Below are positions 35,768 to 43,945 of a stretch of DNA of 64,000 bases, piece by piece. The stretch's first letter is position 1. The number at the start of each line of letters is the position of its first letter. The position numbers and the translations under genes are program-made. The stretch covers positions 73,341 through 137,340 of the forward strand of contig CAZJWC010000004.1 in the NCBI GenBank assembly GCA_964550125.1, in the 5' to 3' direction. Source of the DNA: CAZJWC01 sp964550125. GTDB lineage: Bacteria; Bacillota; Clostridia; Christensenellales; Borkfalkiaceae. The notes beneath the pieces were generated by a model. That model did not search any database and had not been told where the DNA came from. It saw only the letters and a program-made list of their open reading frames with translations.

Positions 35768-35956
35768 TTAAACTTTTGCTACTTTGTTACTTTTTAAGCA
35801 ACGAGTACAAACATATTCGTTTGATACCTTGCCATCAATCATAATGCGAACTTGCTTTACGTTTGCATTAAAAACTCTTCTAGTTTTTCTGTGAGAGTGG
35901 CTTACATTGTTGCCTGAAATTTGACCTTTATTGCAAATACAACATACTCTTGACAT
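35768..35956 (-). CDS. rpmB: Ribosomal protein bL28, zinc-binding form
   Basis: 62 residues, full length. 'CCICNKGQISGNNVSHSHRKTRRVFNAN' is the standard bL28 start, and the second pair 'CTRC' makes a CxxC...CxxC zinc site, the zinc-dependent form. A GGAGGTG ribosome binding site lies before ATG. Divergent from asp23, as rpmB and yloU are in Bacillus. Confidence 0.97.
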   Translation of the reverse strand: MSRVCCICNKGQISGNNVSHSHRKTRRVFNANVKQVRIMIDGKVSNEYVCTRCLKSNKVAKV

Positions 35957-36024
35957 ATTTTTACACCTCCATAGGTAAGAAATTTATCTTTACAAATTAA
36001 AACTGCCCAATTACGAGCATATCT

Positions 36025-36053
36025 AATATATCAAATATAAATGAAAAATGCAA
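36025..36053 (-). promoter_or_regulatory. Extended -10 promoter of rpmB
   Basis: Minus strand TTGCAT (36053-36048), 17-base spacer ending TGA, TATATT (36030-36025). Confidence 0.7.
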
Positions 36054-36122
36054 ACAAAAACATTGCCTTAAATGGCAAAATTTATAAAAAAAAATAAAAT
36101 TTTAAAAATCAGTATATTTTCT

Positions 36123-36151
36123 TTGCAAAATATAATGAAATGTTGTAAAAT
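36123..36151 (+). promoter_or_regulatory. Promoter of asp23-DAK2 operon
   Basis: TTGCAA (36123-36128), 17-base spacer, TAAAAT (36146-36151). The space between this and the rpmB promoter holds only a 5-bp hairpin (TTGCC/GGCAA near 36062-36077). Confidence 0.7.
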
Positions 36152-36175
36152 AATTTAGCGTAGGAGAAAATGAAA

Positions 36176-36526
36176 ATGTCAGTAAATACTAGTAACGCTT
36201 ATGGAAAAATTTCTATCTCGGATTTTGCTATAGCAAAAGTCGCATCACAAGCCGCAACGGAATGTTACGGAATTGTGGAAACCGTATCACGCCGTTTTAC
36301 TGACAGTTTGTCAGAACTTCTAAAAAAATCACCTGAAGGTCGTGGCGTAAAGGTAATGACTTCTGGAGATAAAATTTATATTGATGTATATGTTATAATC
36401 AAGTACGGCGTATCCATCAATGCAGTTGCAGAATCGCTTAAACAATGTGTTAAATACAAGGTTGAAATGTTTACGGGTATGATTGTTGATACGGTCAACG
36501 TTAATATTTTGGGCGTTAAACTGTAG
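36176..36526 (+). CDS. Asp23/Gls24 family protein (YloU-like)
   Basis: 116 residues from the second ATG (36176), which has GGAG nine bases upstream; ATG 36170 would be only three bases from it. 'GKISISDFAIAKVASQAATECYGIVE' and 'IYIDVYVIIKYGVSINAVAESLK' are typical of the family. Function is unclear; members are linked with envelope homeostasis and with the fatty-acid kinase encoded next. Confidence 0.9.
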   Translation: MSVNTSNAYGKISISDFAIAKVASQAATECYGIVETVSRRFTDSLSELLKKSPEGRGVKVMTSGDKIYIDVYVIIKYGVSINAVAESLKQCVKYKVEMFTGMIVDTVNVNILGVKL

Positions 36527-36565
36527 CTTTATATAAAAATGTAAACCAAGTTTAAGGAGTTATAT

Positions 36566-38212
36566 ATGCAGAAGGCAATTAGCAGTGCTGATTTCAAGAA
36601 AATGGTATCAGCCGGGGCTAAATTACTTGAAGTAAACAGAACAAAGGTAGATGCTCTTAACGTATTCCCTGTGCCTGACGGAGATACAGGAACGAATATG
36701 TCGTTAACTATTCAGTCAGCAGTCAAGGAAATGGGTTTGTGCTCATCAAACAGATTGGTAGATTTGGCTGAGTGTGTTGCAAAGGGTGCTTTAAAAGGTG
36801 CAAGAGGTAACTCAGGTGTTATCCTATCCCAACTTTTTAGAGGTATGTGTTCCGTATTCAAAGAAAAAGAAAATATTGACGTAAAAACTTTTGCAAAGGC
36901 AATGGTTAGTTCAACTCAAGTTGCATACAGTGCAGTATCTAAACCAAAGGAAGGTACGATTTTAACTGTTGCTAGGCTTATGAGTGAACATGCTGAAAAA
37001 GTTGCGTCTAAACATAAAGATGTAGAAACATTTTTAACTGATGTTATTGAAGAAGGTGAAAGAGCGCTTGCTTCCACTCCCGAATTGTTGCCTGTGCTAA
37101 AAAAAGCAGGTGTTGTAGACAGTGGTGGTATGGGCTTAATCCTTGTTTACAAAGGATTTTTACGCTCTGTTACTGGTGAAGAAATTGAAGGTGCAGACGA
37201 TGTTGAAAAACTTAACGAAGGTGCTTCGGTTGAAGATGTAAACGATAACTCAAAAATTATTAGTCTTGATTTAGGTGAAATCGAGTTTGCATATTGTACT
37301 GAATTTTTCATTGTAAACTTAAAAAAGAGTACAACCCTTGCTGATATTGAAAAACTAAAAGAAAAACTTATGAAGTTGGGCGATAGCGTAATTTGTATAG
37401 GTGATTTAGATTTTGTAAAGGTTCATGTTCATACAAACACACCCGGTGTTGCTTTAACTTATGCATTAGAACTTGGTGAACTTGACAGACTTAAAATTGA
37501 AAATATGTTGCAAGAAAATAGAGAACTTCGTGCGAAGCGTGAGGCTGAAAAGAAAGAAGTTGGTATGCTTGCAATTTGTGCTGGTACGGGTATTGCTGAT
37601 ATCTTTAAGGATTTGATGATTGACGATGTCATTGAAGGTGGTCAAACAATGAATCCTAGTGCAAGCGACATTGCTGATGCTTGTTCAAGAATCAATGCAA
37701 ACCAAATATTCGTGTTCCCCAACAATAAAAATATAATTTTGGCTGCTAACCAAGCCCAAGCGTTAGTACCTAAAAAGCGTATACACGTTATTCCAACAAA
37801 AAATATACCTCAAGGTTTTTCAGCAGCATTAGCATATAATCCTGATGCTACTCCTGAAGAAAACAAGACGGCTATGATTCATGCTATTGATAATGTTGCT
37901 TCTGGACAAGTTACTTATGCTGTTAGAACTACCGATTTAGGTAATATCAAAGTAAAAGAAGGCGATATAATCGGTCTTGACGATAAAAAGATTTTAACTA
38001 AAGGTAAAGAGGTTGATGAGGTAGTAATTAACCTAATCAAGAAGATGAAGGATTCATCTCACGAGATTATCACTCTTTACTATGGCAATGATGTAACTGA
38101 AGAACAAGCAGAAGAACTTGCCGATAAAGTAGGTGCTGAGTTCCCCGATTGTGATGTTGATTTCCACTTTGGAGGCCAGCCTATTTACTACTATTTAATT
38201 TCATTAGAATAA
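36566..38212 (+). CDS. DAK2-domain protein, FakA/YloV-like kinase
   Basis: 548 residues. The N-terminal DhaL-type ATP-binding domain carries 'NVFPVPDGDTGTNMSLT' (about 30-46) with metal aspartates, and 'GARGNSGVILSQLFRG'. A middle linker and a C-terminal DegV-like half (about 320-548) follow, as in FakA, which phosphorylates fatty acids bound to FakB for phospholipid synthesis. No fakB is visible in the window. Located between asp23 and recG, as yloU-yloV-recG in Bacillus. Confidence 0.9.
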   Translation: MQKAISSADFKKMVSAGAKLLEVNRTKVDALNVFPVPDGDTGTNMSLTIQSAVKEMGLCSSNRLVDLAECVAKGALKGARGNSGVILSQLFRGMCSVFKEKENIDVKTFAKAMVSSTQVAYSAVSKPKEGTILTVARLMSEHAEKVASKHKDVETFLTDVIEEGERALASTPELLPVLKKAGVVDSGGMGLILVYKGFLRSVTGEEIEGADDVEKLNEGASVEDVNDNSKIISLDLGEIEFAYCTEFFIVNLKKSTTLADIEKLKEKLMKLGDSVICIGDLDFVKVHVHTNTPGVALTYALELGELDRLKIENMLQENRELRAKREAEKKEVGMLAICAGTGIADIFKDLMIDDVIEGGQTMNPSASDIADACSRINANQIFVFPNNKNIILAANQAQALVPKKRIHVIPTKNIPQGFSAALAYNPDATPEENKTAMIHAIDNVASGQVTYAVRTTDLGNIKVKEGDIIGLDDKKILTKGKEVDEVVINLIKKMKDSSHEIITLYYGNDVTEEQAEELADKVGAEFPDCDVDFHFGGQPIYYYLISLE

Positions 38213-38216
38213 TAAT

Positions 38217-38247
38217 AAGGAAAGGTTTTTTAACCTTTCCTTTCATT
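38217..38247 (+). terminator. Intrinsic terminator after DAK2 gene
   Basis: AAGGAAAGGTT / AACCTTTCCTT stem followed by a T-rich stretch. recG starts only 11 bases later, so read-through probably feeds it. Confidence 0.72.
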
Positions 38248-38258
38248 TAGGTAAAATT

Positions 38259-40262
38259 ATGTTGCTTACTGATTTAAAGGGTGTATCAACGGCTCGAGTT
38301 AAAATTTTAAATAAACTTAATATCTTTTCTGTTGAAGATTTGCTTAATTTTTACCCCAAAAATTATCGTGATTTCACTTCTATTAGTTCAATTTTTGATG
38401 CTTATCATAATGATTTTATTTTAACTGTTTGTAATGTGGTTTCAAAACCTGAAAAGGTTGATAAAGGTGAAGGCAAAGGGTTTGTCCGTGTTATGTGCGA
38501 GCAAGACGGACAGCATTTTACAATAATATGGTTTAATCAACTTTATGTTGCAGAAAAATTATCGCAAGGAGAATATTTATTTTATGGAAGGGTGCGTACG
38601 GATTATGGCATACAGTTGGTTAACCCTACATTTGAAAGAATTGATAGAGTAAAAAAGTTAAACGGTTTTGCACCTGTCTATTCAACGAAAGGGCTAATTG
38701 AACAACAAGTATTAAGAAACATAATTACTGACGCTATACAAAAATACGATTTTTGTAGTTTAATTCCATCACCTTTACAACAAAAATATGAATTATTGTC
38801 TTTAAAAAAAGCCTATGAGTTTATTCATAATCCTAATTCATTTAAAGAAAAAGAATTTGGTGCAATAAGAATAGCAATTGAGGAGTATTTTTCTCTTATT
38901 ACTGCCTTTAAATTTATTAAAAACGGCTTATTAACGGAAAGAAAAAATCTCTATAAAATAAAAAAAGAGGAAATAACCGAGTTTATAAAAAGGTTTAGTT
39001 TTGAATTTACTCAAGGTCAATTAACTGCCGTTGATGAAATTTATAAAAATCTAAAATCAAACTATACAATGAATAGGCTTTTGCAAGGTGATGTTGGCAT
39101 TGGAAAAACAGCAGTTTCTTTTTGTGGAATATTTATGGCTGTTAAAAGTGGATATCAAAGTGTAATGCTATCACCAACCGAAGTTTTGGCAAAACAAACC
39201 TATGAAAAACTTAAAGAAGTATTTTTTGATTATAATGTTGCATATTTAAGTGGAGGTACGCCGTTAAAGGAAAAACGAGAGATTAAGGAAAAACTTTTGA
39301 GTGGAGAAATTGATATAATTTGTGGAACTCACGCTATAATCCAAAAAGACGTTCAATTTACAAAACTTGCACTTTGCGTGTGTGATGAGCAACAGCGTTT
39401 TGGTGTATCTCAAAGGAGCAAACTTTTAAACAAGGGTAATGGTTGTGATATGCTTGTTATGAGTGCAACTCCTATTCCAAGAACTTTATCTTTGGTTGTT
39501 TATGGTGATTTAGATATTACCACTATCACTCAATCCCCCGAGGGTAGACAATCAGTTGGCACGCATATTGTCAAAAAATATAAATATGAAAAGATGTTTA
39601 CTTATCTTGAACAGGAGTTTAAAAAGGGGAAGCAGGCGTACTTTGTTTGTCCTAAAATTGAGGAAGATGAAAGTGATGTAACAGCCTTAAAAGAATTGTT
39701 TGAGGATGTTCAAAAACGTATGCCATCTGTTCATTTTTCAATCTTACACGGAAAGATGAAAGATAAGGACAAAATTGATATAATGCAAAAATTTAAGGAT
39801 AAGCAAATTGATTGTTTAATCTCAACTACGGTTATTGAGGTTGGCGTCGATGTTCCTTCAGCAACAATAATGGTTATTTTTGATGCAGAGCGTTTTGGGC
39901 TTTCGCAACTCCATCAACTTCGTGGGCGTGTTGGTAGAGGTAATGAAAAGAGTTTTTGCTTTTTGGTGGTTGGTAAGGAAAGCGAAGAAGGGCTTGAAAG
40001 ACTAAATATATTGAAAAATCATTTAAATGGTTTTGAAATTGCCGAGTGCGACCTTAAAATGCGAGGTGGTGGCGACTTTATAGGAACAAGGCAAAGTGGT
40101 AGATTTATCAAAGGGATAAGTGGTTTAAAATACCCTGCAAATGTTATAACTAAGGCAAAACAAATAAGTGAAGAAATGTTTAACGGCAGAGTAAACTTAA
40201 TTGAACTTGATGAACTTTTAAAGAAAAAATACGATTATTTATTCGATGTGAGTCTTAACTAA
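38259..40262 (+). CDS. recG: ATP-dependent DNA helicase RecG
   Basis: 667 residues. A wedge/OB domain (about 45-150) precedes two helicase domains with Walker A 'GDVGIGKTAV' (about 278), 'SPTEVLAKQTY', motif III 'SATPIPRTL' and motif VI 'LHQLRGRVGRG'. RecG remodels stalled forks and branch-migrates junctions. The Walker B motif reads DEQQRFG; RecG proteins I know have DEQH at this place, so the DExH histidine is replaced by Gln. The 5' end is immediately behind a terminator with only a weak TAGGT as SD. Confidence 0.95.
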   Translation: MLLTDLKGVSTARVKILNKLNIFSVEDLLNFYPKNYRDFTSISSIFDAYHNDFILTVCNVVSKPEKVDKGEGKGFVRVMCEQDGQHFTIIWFNQLYVAEKLSQGEYLFYGRVRTDYGIQLVNPTFERIDRVKKLNGFAPVYSTKGLIEQQVLRNIITDAIQKYDFCSLIPSPLQQKYELLSLKKAYEFIHNPNSFKEKEFGAIRIAIEEYFSLITAFKFIKNGLLTERKNLYKIKKEEITEFIKRFSFEFTQGQLTAVDEIYKNLKSNYTMNRLLQGDVGIGKTAVSFCGIFMAVKSGYQSVMLSPTEVLAKQTYEKLKEVFFDYNVAYLSGGTPLKEKREIKEKLLSGEIDIICGTHAIIQKDVQFTKLALCVCDEQQRFGVSQRSKLLNKGNGCDMLVMSATPIPRTLSLVVYGDLDITTITQSPEGRQSVGTHIVKKYKYEKMFTYLEQEFKKGKQAYFVCPKIEEDESDVTALKELFEDVQKRMPSVHFSILHGKMKDKDKIDIMQKFKDKQIDCLISTTVIEVGVDVPSATIMVIFDAERFGLSQLHQLRGRVGRGNEKSFCFLVVGKESEEGLERLNILKNHLNGFEIAECDLKMRGGGDFIGTRQSGRFIKGISGLKYPANVITKAKQISEEMFNGRVNLIELDELLKKKYDYLFDVSLN

Positions 40263-40280
40263 AATTTATATCCCAATTTA

Positions 40281-40309
40281 TTGATAATTTAATAATTTTT
40301 GTTTATAAT
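40281..40309 (+). promoter_or_regulatory. Sigma-A promoter of hypothetical membrane gene
   Basis: TTGATA (40281-40286), 17-base spacer, perfect TATAAT (40304-40309), 20 bases before the ATG. Confidence 0.8.
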
Positions 40310-40329
40310 AGGAAAAAGGAGGGTAAGCA

Positions 40330-40965
40330 ATGAGTAAAACAGATTTTAATTGTGAGTACGGGAATATAACCCTAAACGATAATGATATTGAAAATATAGG
40401 TAAATCTTCGATAAGTAAATTTGTAAAGACAATGAAAACGGTAACAATAATTGAAGTGATTTGTTGGGCTTTGGTTGCATTTTACTTGTTTTATGATGCT
40501 AGCGAAAGTGCAGTTATTCTTACAATTTGTTTGACAAAATGTTTAATTGCAATTATTGCTATTGATATTTATATTTTTGTTTTAACGAGGAACTATTTTA
40601 AACTTGGCAACAATATAATTAAAGGGGATATTTCAAAAATTCAAAAACGCTCAAAAGTACCCTATTTGCAGGGAACAAATAAAAATGTATATATTAGAAG
40701 TATAAGTGATTACCACGCAGTGTTAGATGTTTGCTTGCCTACTAGTTCAAAAGAAAAAAGGGGTAAATTGTTGCAAAGTATTCCTTTAGAAATGGTAAAA
40801 TACATAGAGCAAGATGAACTTGTCGATAATAAGTCAAGAGTGGTTATTAAGACAGAAGCCCCCGATACAAAATTTGAGATAGAAACAAAGGGCGTATATG
40901 CTTTTTTACTTGCAAAGATGTTTTTAATGTGTGTTGAAAGATTTAAAGCGTATACTGAAAAATAA
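40330..40965 (+). CDS. Uncharacterised two-span membrane protein
   Basis: 211 residues with two adjacent hydrophobic helices (about 37-56 and 62-84) and a soluble C-terminal part (about 90-211) with beta-rich, charged sequence. GGAGG precedes the ATG at good spacing, and a near-consensus promoter drives it, so it is very probably expressed as a single gene. I do not recognise the family. The layout resembles small membrane proteins with a PH-like cytosolic domain, which is only a guess. Confidence 0.65.
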   Translation: MSKTDFNCEYGNITLNDNDIENIGKSSISKFVKTMKTVTIIEVICWALVAFYLFYDASESAVILTICLTKCLIAIIAIDIYIFVLTRNYFKLGNNIIKGDISKIQKRSKVPYLQGTNKNVYIRSISDYHAVLDVCLPTSSKEKRGKLLQSIPLEMVKYIEQDELVDNKSRVVIKTEAPDTKFEIETKGVYAFLLAKMFLMCVERFKAYTEK

Positions 40966-40990
40966 TCTAAAAAACAAGCAACTTATTTGC

Positions 40991-41019
40991 TTGACATTAA
41001 ATATATTATTTTGTAAAAT
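40991..41019 (+). promoter_or_regulatory. Promoter of riboswitch-ATPase transcript
   Basis: Perfect TTGACA (40991-40996), 17-base spacer, TAAAAT (41014-41019). Transcription would begin around 41026, at the first base of the predicted riboswitch. Confidence 0.82.
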
Positions 41020-41027
41020 GAATATAT

Positions 41028-41152
41028 AAAAGGGAGTAGTTGAATATGCTTTTGTCAACAGCGTGTCATTGATTAAGGCAATGACTGGCAGAGCAGCTCT
41101 TATTTATTTTAGGGTAACAAGACTTTTAGCAATAATGCTAAAAGTCTTTTTA
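41028..41152 (+). promoter_or_regulatory. yybP-ykoY-like (Mn2+) riboswitch
   Basis: The leader starts with AAAAGGGAGTAG (41028-41039) and later has GGGTAACAAGACTTTT (41112-41127). These match the 5' and 3' sides of the P1 region of yybP-ykoY RNAs (AAAGGGGAGUAG and UAGCAAGACCUUU in the known Lactococcus example). Between them are the TGTCAACA loop segment (41052-41059) and a helix GTCATTG/CAATGAC (41064-41070 with 41079-41085). The 3' side of P1 (AGACTTTT) is also the 5' arm of the terminator at 41120, so ligand-stabilised P1 prevents termination, as in Mn2+-activated examples. The downstream P-type ATPase is a usual target. Identification is from recalled consensus. Confidence 0.68.
41120..41152 (+). 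terminator. Riboswitch expression-platform terminator
   Basis: Perfect 12-bp stem AGACTTTTAGCA / TGCTAAAAGTCT with ATAA loop and T run, located 35 bases before the ATPase ATG. Confidence 0.88.
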
Positions 41153-41186
41153 ATTAGTTAAGATAATAAAAATATATGAGGTATAT

Positions 41187-43853
41187 ATGCAAGAATTTTA
41201 TTCTAAAAAACTTGATGATGTTTACAAAAATTTTAATTCGTCAAGTCAAGGACTCACAAGTGAGGAGGCATCTATCCGTCTTGAAAAAAACGGAAAAAAT
41301 GCTTTAAAAGAAGCAAAAAAGCAAAGCCTTATCTCAAGATTTTTCGCTCAATTTAAAGACGTAATGATTCTCGTTTTACTTGTAGCGGCTTTAATATCAG
41401 CCGTTTTGGCAATAGTAGAGAGTAATTATACCGACTTAATTGATAGTGGAATTATTCTATTTATCGTTATTTTAAACGCTGTTATAGGATTGATACAAGA
41501 GAATAAGGCAGATGCTGCAATGGATGCACTTAAAAATATGAATAAGTCTTTCTCAAAAGTTTTTAGGGACGGAAAAGTTGTTCATATTCCAAGTGAAGAA
41601 ATTGTAGTAGGTGATGTAGTGGTTTTAGAGGCTGGTGATATTGTTCCTGCAGACATTCGTTTAATCGATTCTGCATCCTTAAAAGTAGAGGAGGCTGCTC
41701 TTACGGGCGAGTCTGTTCCTGCAGAAAAAGATGCTACTGCTGTTGTTAAGGAAGGTTCTGCACTAGGAGATAGAAAAAATATGGCTTACTCAAGTGGTAT
41801 AGTTTCGTATGGTAGAGCAACAGGTGTTGTAACTGCTATTGGTATGGACACTGAGGTAGGTAAAATCGCTACAATGCTTAATAATGAAACTAGAGAGGAT
41901 TCACCCCTTCAAAAGCAACTTGCAAAAACTGCAAAGGTTATTTCAGTTGCAGTTTTAGGTATCGCTTTGGTAATTTTTTTAATTCTGGGTATTAGAAGTG
42001 GGTTTGATAACCTTGATGAAATTATCAGTGCATTTATGATAGCCGTTGCTATTGCAGTTGCAGCAATTCCTGAAGGCTTACCTGCAGTAGTTACCATTGT
42101 TTTGGCAATGGGTGTATCAAAAATGGCTAAAAAAAGAGCAATAGTTAAAAATTTGCCCTCAGTTGAAACTTTAGGGTGTTGTGAAATTATTTGCTCTGAT
42201 AAAACGGGTACATTAACCTTAAATAAAATGACGGTTAAAGAACTTTATACTAACGAAAAAATTGCATCTGCTGATGAAGTAACAAGTGATAAAGAATATG
42301 AACTTTTAGTTCGTACTTTAGCACTTTGCAATGATACTCAAGAGAGTGAAGGCTCGCTTGTGGGCGACCCTACTGAAACTGCATTAGTTCAATATTTAAT
42401 TGACTGTAAAAAAACTTTTGCTGATTTAAAAAATCTATGGCAAAGAGTTGATGAAATTCCTTTTGATTCCATAAGAAAATTGATGACAACCGTTAACAAA
42501 AATGGCAAGGAAAGTATTGCCTATGTTAAAGGTGCTCCTGATGTTTTGCTTTCAAAATGTACAAAAATTATGACTAAAGAGGGAGTTCGTCCTATTACTG
42601 AAAAGGACAAAGAACATATCATTTCAGCAAATAAAAAAATGGCTGATAAGGCGTTGCGTGTGTTAGGTGGAGCAATTAAAACAGAAAACCTGATTGATAA
42701 AAAATCTCTTGAGCAAGATTTAACTTTTGTGGGTTTAGTTGGTATGATTGACCCTCCTAGAGCAGAAGTTAAAGATGCTGTTGCTACTTGTCTAAAAGCA
42801 GGTATTCGTCCTTTAATGATTACAGGCGACCACGCTGATACTGCCTCTGCTATTGCAAGAGAAATCGGTATTTTGCAAGACGGACAAAAGGTTATGAACG
42901 GAGTTGAAATTGATAGTTACTCTGATGAAGAATTTGTAAAAATAATACAAGAATATTCAGTTTTTGCTCGTGTCAGTCCTGAAAATAAGGTTCGTATCGT
43001 AAAGGCTTATAAGTCTTTAGGTAAGGTTGTTGCAATGACAGGTGATGGTGTAAATGACGCACCTTCAATTAAGTCAGCCGATATAGGTATTGGCATGGGT
43101 ATTACGGGAACTGACGTTAGTAAAGGTGCCGCCGATATGGTCCTTGCTGACGATAACTTTGCTACAATCGTTGGAGCAGTTGAGGAAGGAAGAAAGATTT
43201 TTTCAAATATTACAAAGGCAATTCAATTTTTGCTTTCTGCAAATATAGCAGAGGTTCTTTGTCTACTTGTGGTAACTTTGGCTGTGCCTAACGCTAGTTT
43301 TTTAACGGCTGTTATGATTTTGTGGGTAAACCTTGTTACTGATTCGTTACCTGCTTTGGCTTTGGGTACTGAGCCTGCTGAAAATGATGTAATGCTTCAT
43401 AAACCCAGGAAGGCTGATAAGAGTTTATTTGCAGGGAAAATGGGTATTGATATTATAATCCAAGGCATAATGCAAACTTCTCTTGTCTTGTTATCGTATT
43501 TTACAGGTTATTATGCGTTTAATGATAGTGTTGTAGCAACAACTATGGCTTTCTTAACATTGTGTTTAATTCAACTTTGCCACTCATATAATTTGCGTTC
43601 AAAGAATAACTCAATTTTTGGTAAGCATATTTTTGAAAATAAATTTTTAAATATTTCCTTCCTTGTAGGTTGTATTCTTACTATACTTCCTATCGCAATT
43701 CCAGGAGTAAATGACGTATTTGGTGCTTGTTCATTGAACTTGTTAGAAACGCTTATAGCAGTTGGTTGTTCCTTTGTGATTATCCCCTTTGTTGAGATTC
43801 AAAAGTTTATTGAAAGAAGGATTGTAAAACGAAAACATATTGACTTAATTTAA
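41187..43853 (+). CDS. P-type cation ATPase (PMR1/SERCA-like, Ca2+ or Mn2+ export)
   Basis: 888 residues with ten predicted helices. 'EEAALTGESVPAEK' (actuator TGES), 'ICSDKTGTLTLNKM' (phosphorylated Asp, near 338), 'MTGDGVNDAPSIKSADIGIGMG' (hinge) and the helix-4 'AAIPEGLPAVVTI' sequence place it in type IIA. Such pumps expel Ca2+ or Mn2+ from the cytosol. Helix 6 'MILWVNLVTDSLPALALGTEPAE' has the conserved N..TD ligands. Regulation by the Mn2+-type riboswitch upstream favours Mn2+ export as at least one role. No clear SD beyond GAGG at spacing eight. Confidence 0.93.
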   Translation: MQEFYSKKLDDVYKNFNSSSQGLTSEEASIRLEKNGKNALKEAKKQSLISRFFAQFKDVMILVLLVAALISAVLAIVESNYTDLIDSGIILFIVILNAVIGLIQENKADAAMDALKNMNKSFSKVFRDGKVVHIPSEEIVVGDVVVLEAGDIVPADIRLIDSASLKVEEAALTGESVPAEKDATAVVKEGSALGDRKNMAYSSGIVSYGRATGVVTAIGMDTEVGKIATMLNNETREDSPLQKQLAKTAKVISVAVLGIALVIFLILGIRSGFDNLDEIISAFMIAVAIAVAAIPEGLPAVVTIVLAMGVSKMAKKRAIVKNLPSVETLGCCEIICSDKTGTLTLNKMTVKELYTNEKIASADEVTSDKEYELLVRTLALCNDTQESEGSLVGDPTETALVQYLIDCKKTFADLKNLWQRVDEIPFDSIRKLMTTVNKNGKESIAYVKGAPDVLLSKCTKIMTKEGVRPITEKDKEHIISANKKMADKALRVLGGAIKTENLIDKKSLEQDLTFVGLVGMIDPPRAEVKDAVATCLKAGIRPLMITGDHADTASAIAREIGILQDGQKVMNGVEIDSYSDEEFVKIIQEYSVFARVSPENKVRIVKAYKSLGKVVAMTGDGVNDAPSIKSADIGIGMGITGTDVSKGAADMVLADDNFATIVGAVEEGRKIFSNITKAIQFLLSANIAEVLCLLVVTLAVPNASFLTAVMILWVNLVTDSLPALALGTEPAENDVMLHKPRKADKSLFAGKMGIDIIIQGIMQTSLVLLSYFTGYYAFNDSVVATTMAFLTLCLIQLCHSYNLRSKNNSIFGKHIFENKFLNISFLVGCILTILPIAIPGVNDVFGACSLNLLETLIAVGCSFVIIPFVEIQKFIERRIVKRKHIDLI

Positions 43854-43858
43854 CGTTT

Positions 43859-43886
43859 AAAGGATAGCTAGGGCTATCCTTTTTTA
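43859..43886 (+). terminator. Intrinsic terminator after P-type ATPase gene
   Basis: AAAGGATAGC / GCTATCCTTT stem (10 bp) with TAGG loop and T run. Confidence 0.9.
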
Positions 43887-43887
43887 A

Positions 43888-43916
43888 TTGATGTATTTAT
43901 TTTTTTATGATAAAAT
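43888..43916 (+). promoter_or_regulatory. Extended -10 promoter of first glycosyltransferase gene
   Basis: TTGATG (43888-43893), 17-base spacer ending in TGA, TAAAAT (43911-43916). It begins only two bases after the preceding terminator's T run. Confidence 0.7.
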
Positions 43917-43945
43917 GTAGAAAATAAATATAAAAGGTTGTTGTT

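Noticed and set aside
41046..41072. 8-codon ORF in the riboswitch leader (ATG with GGGAG upstream, stop TGA)
   Set aside because: It lies within the predicted riboswitch core, and GGGAG is part of the conserved GGGAGTAG. It has no run of one amino acid, unlike the tyrosine leader.
41909..42097. Minus-strand ORFs inside large genes (for example within the P-type ATPase, obg and ppdK)
   Set aside because: They are shadows of well-supported genes with no independent ribosome binding sites.
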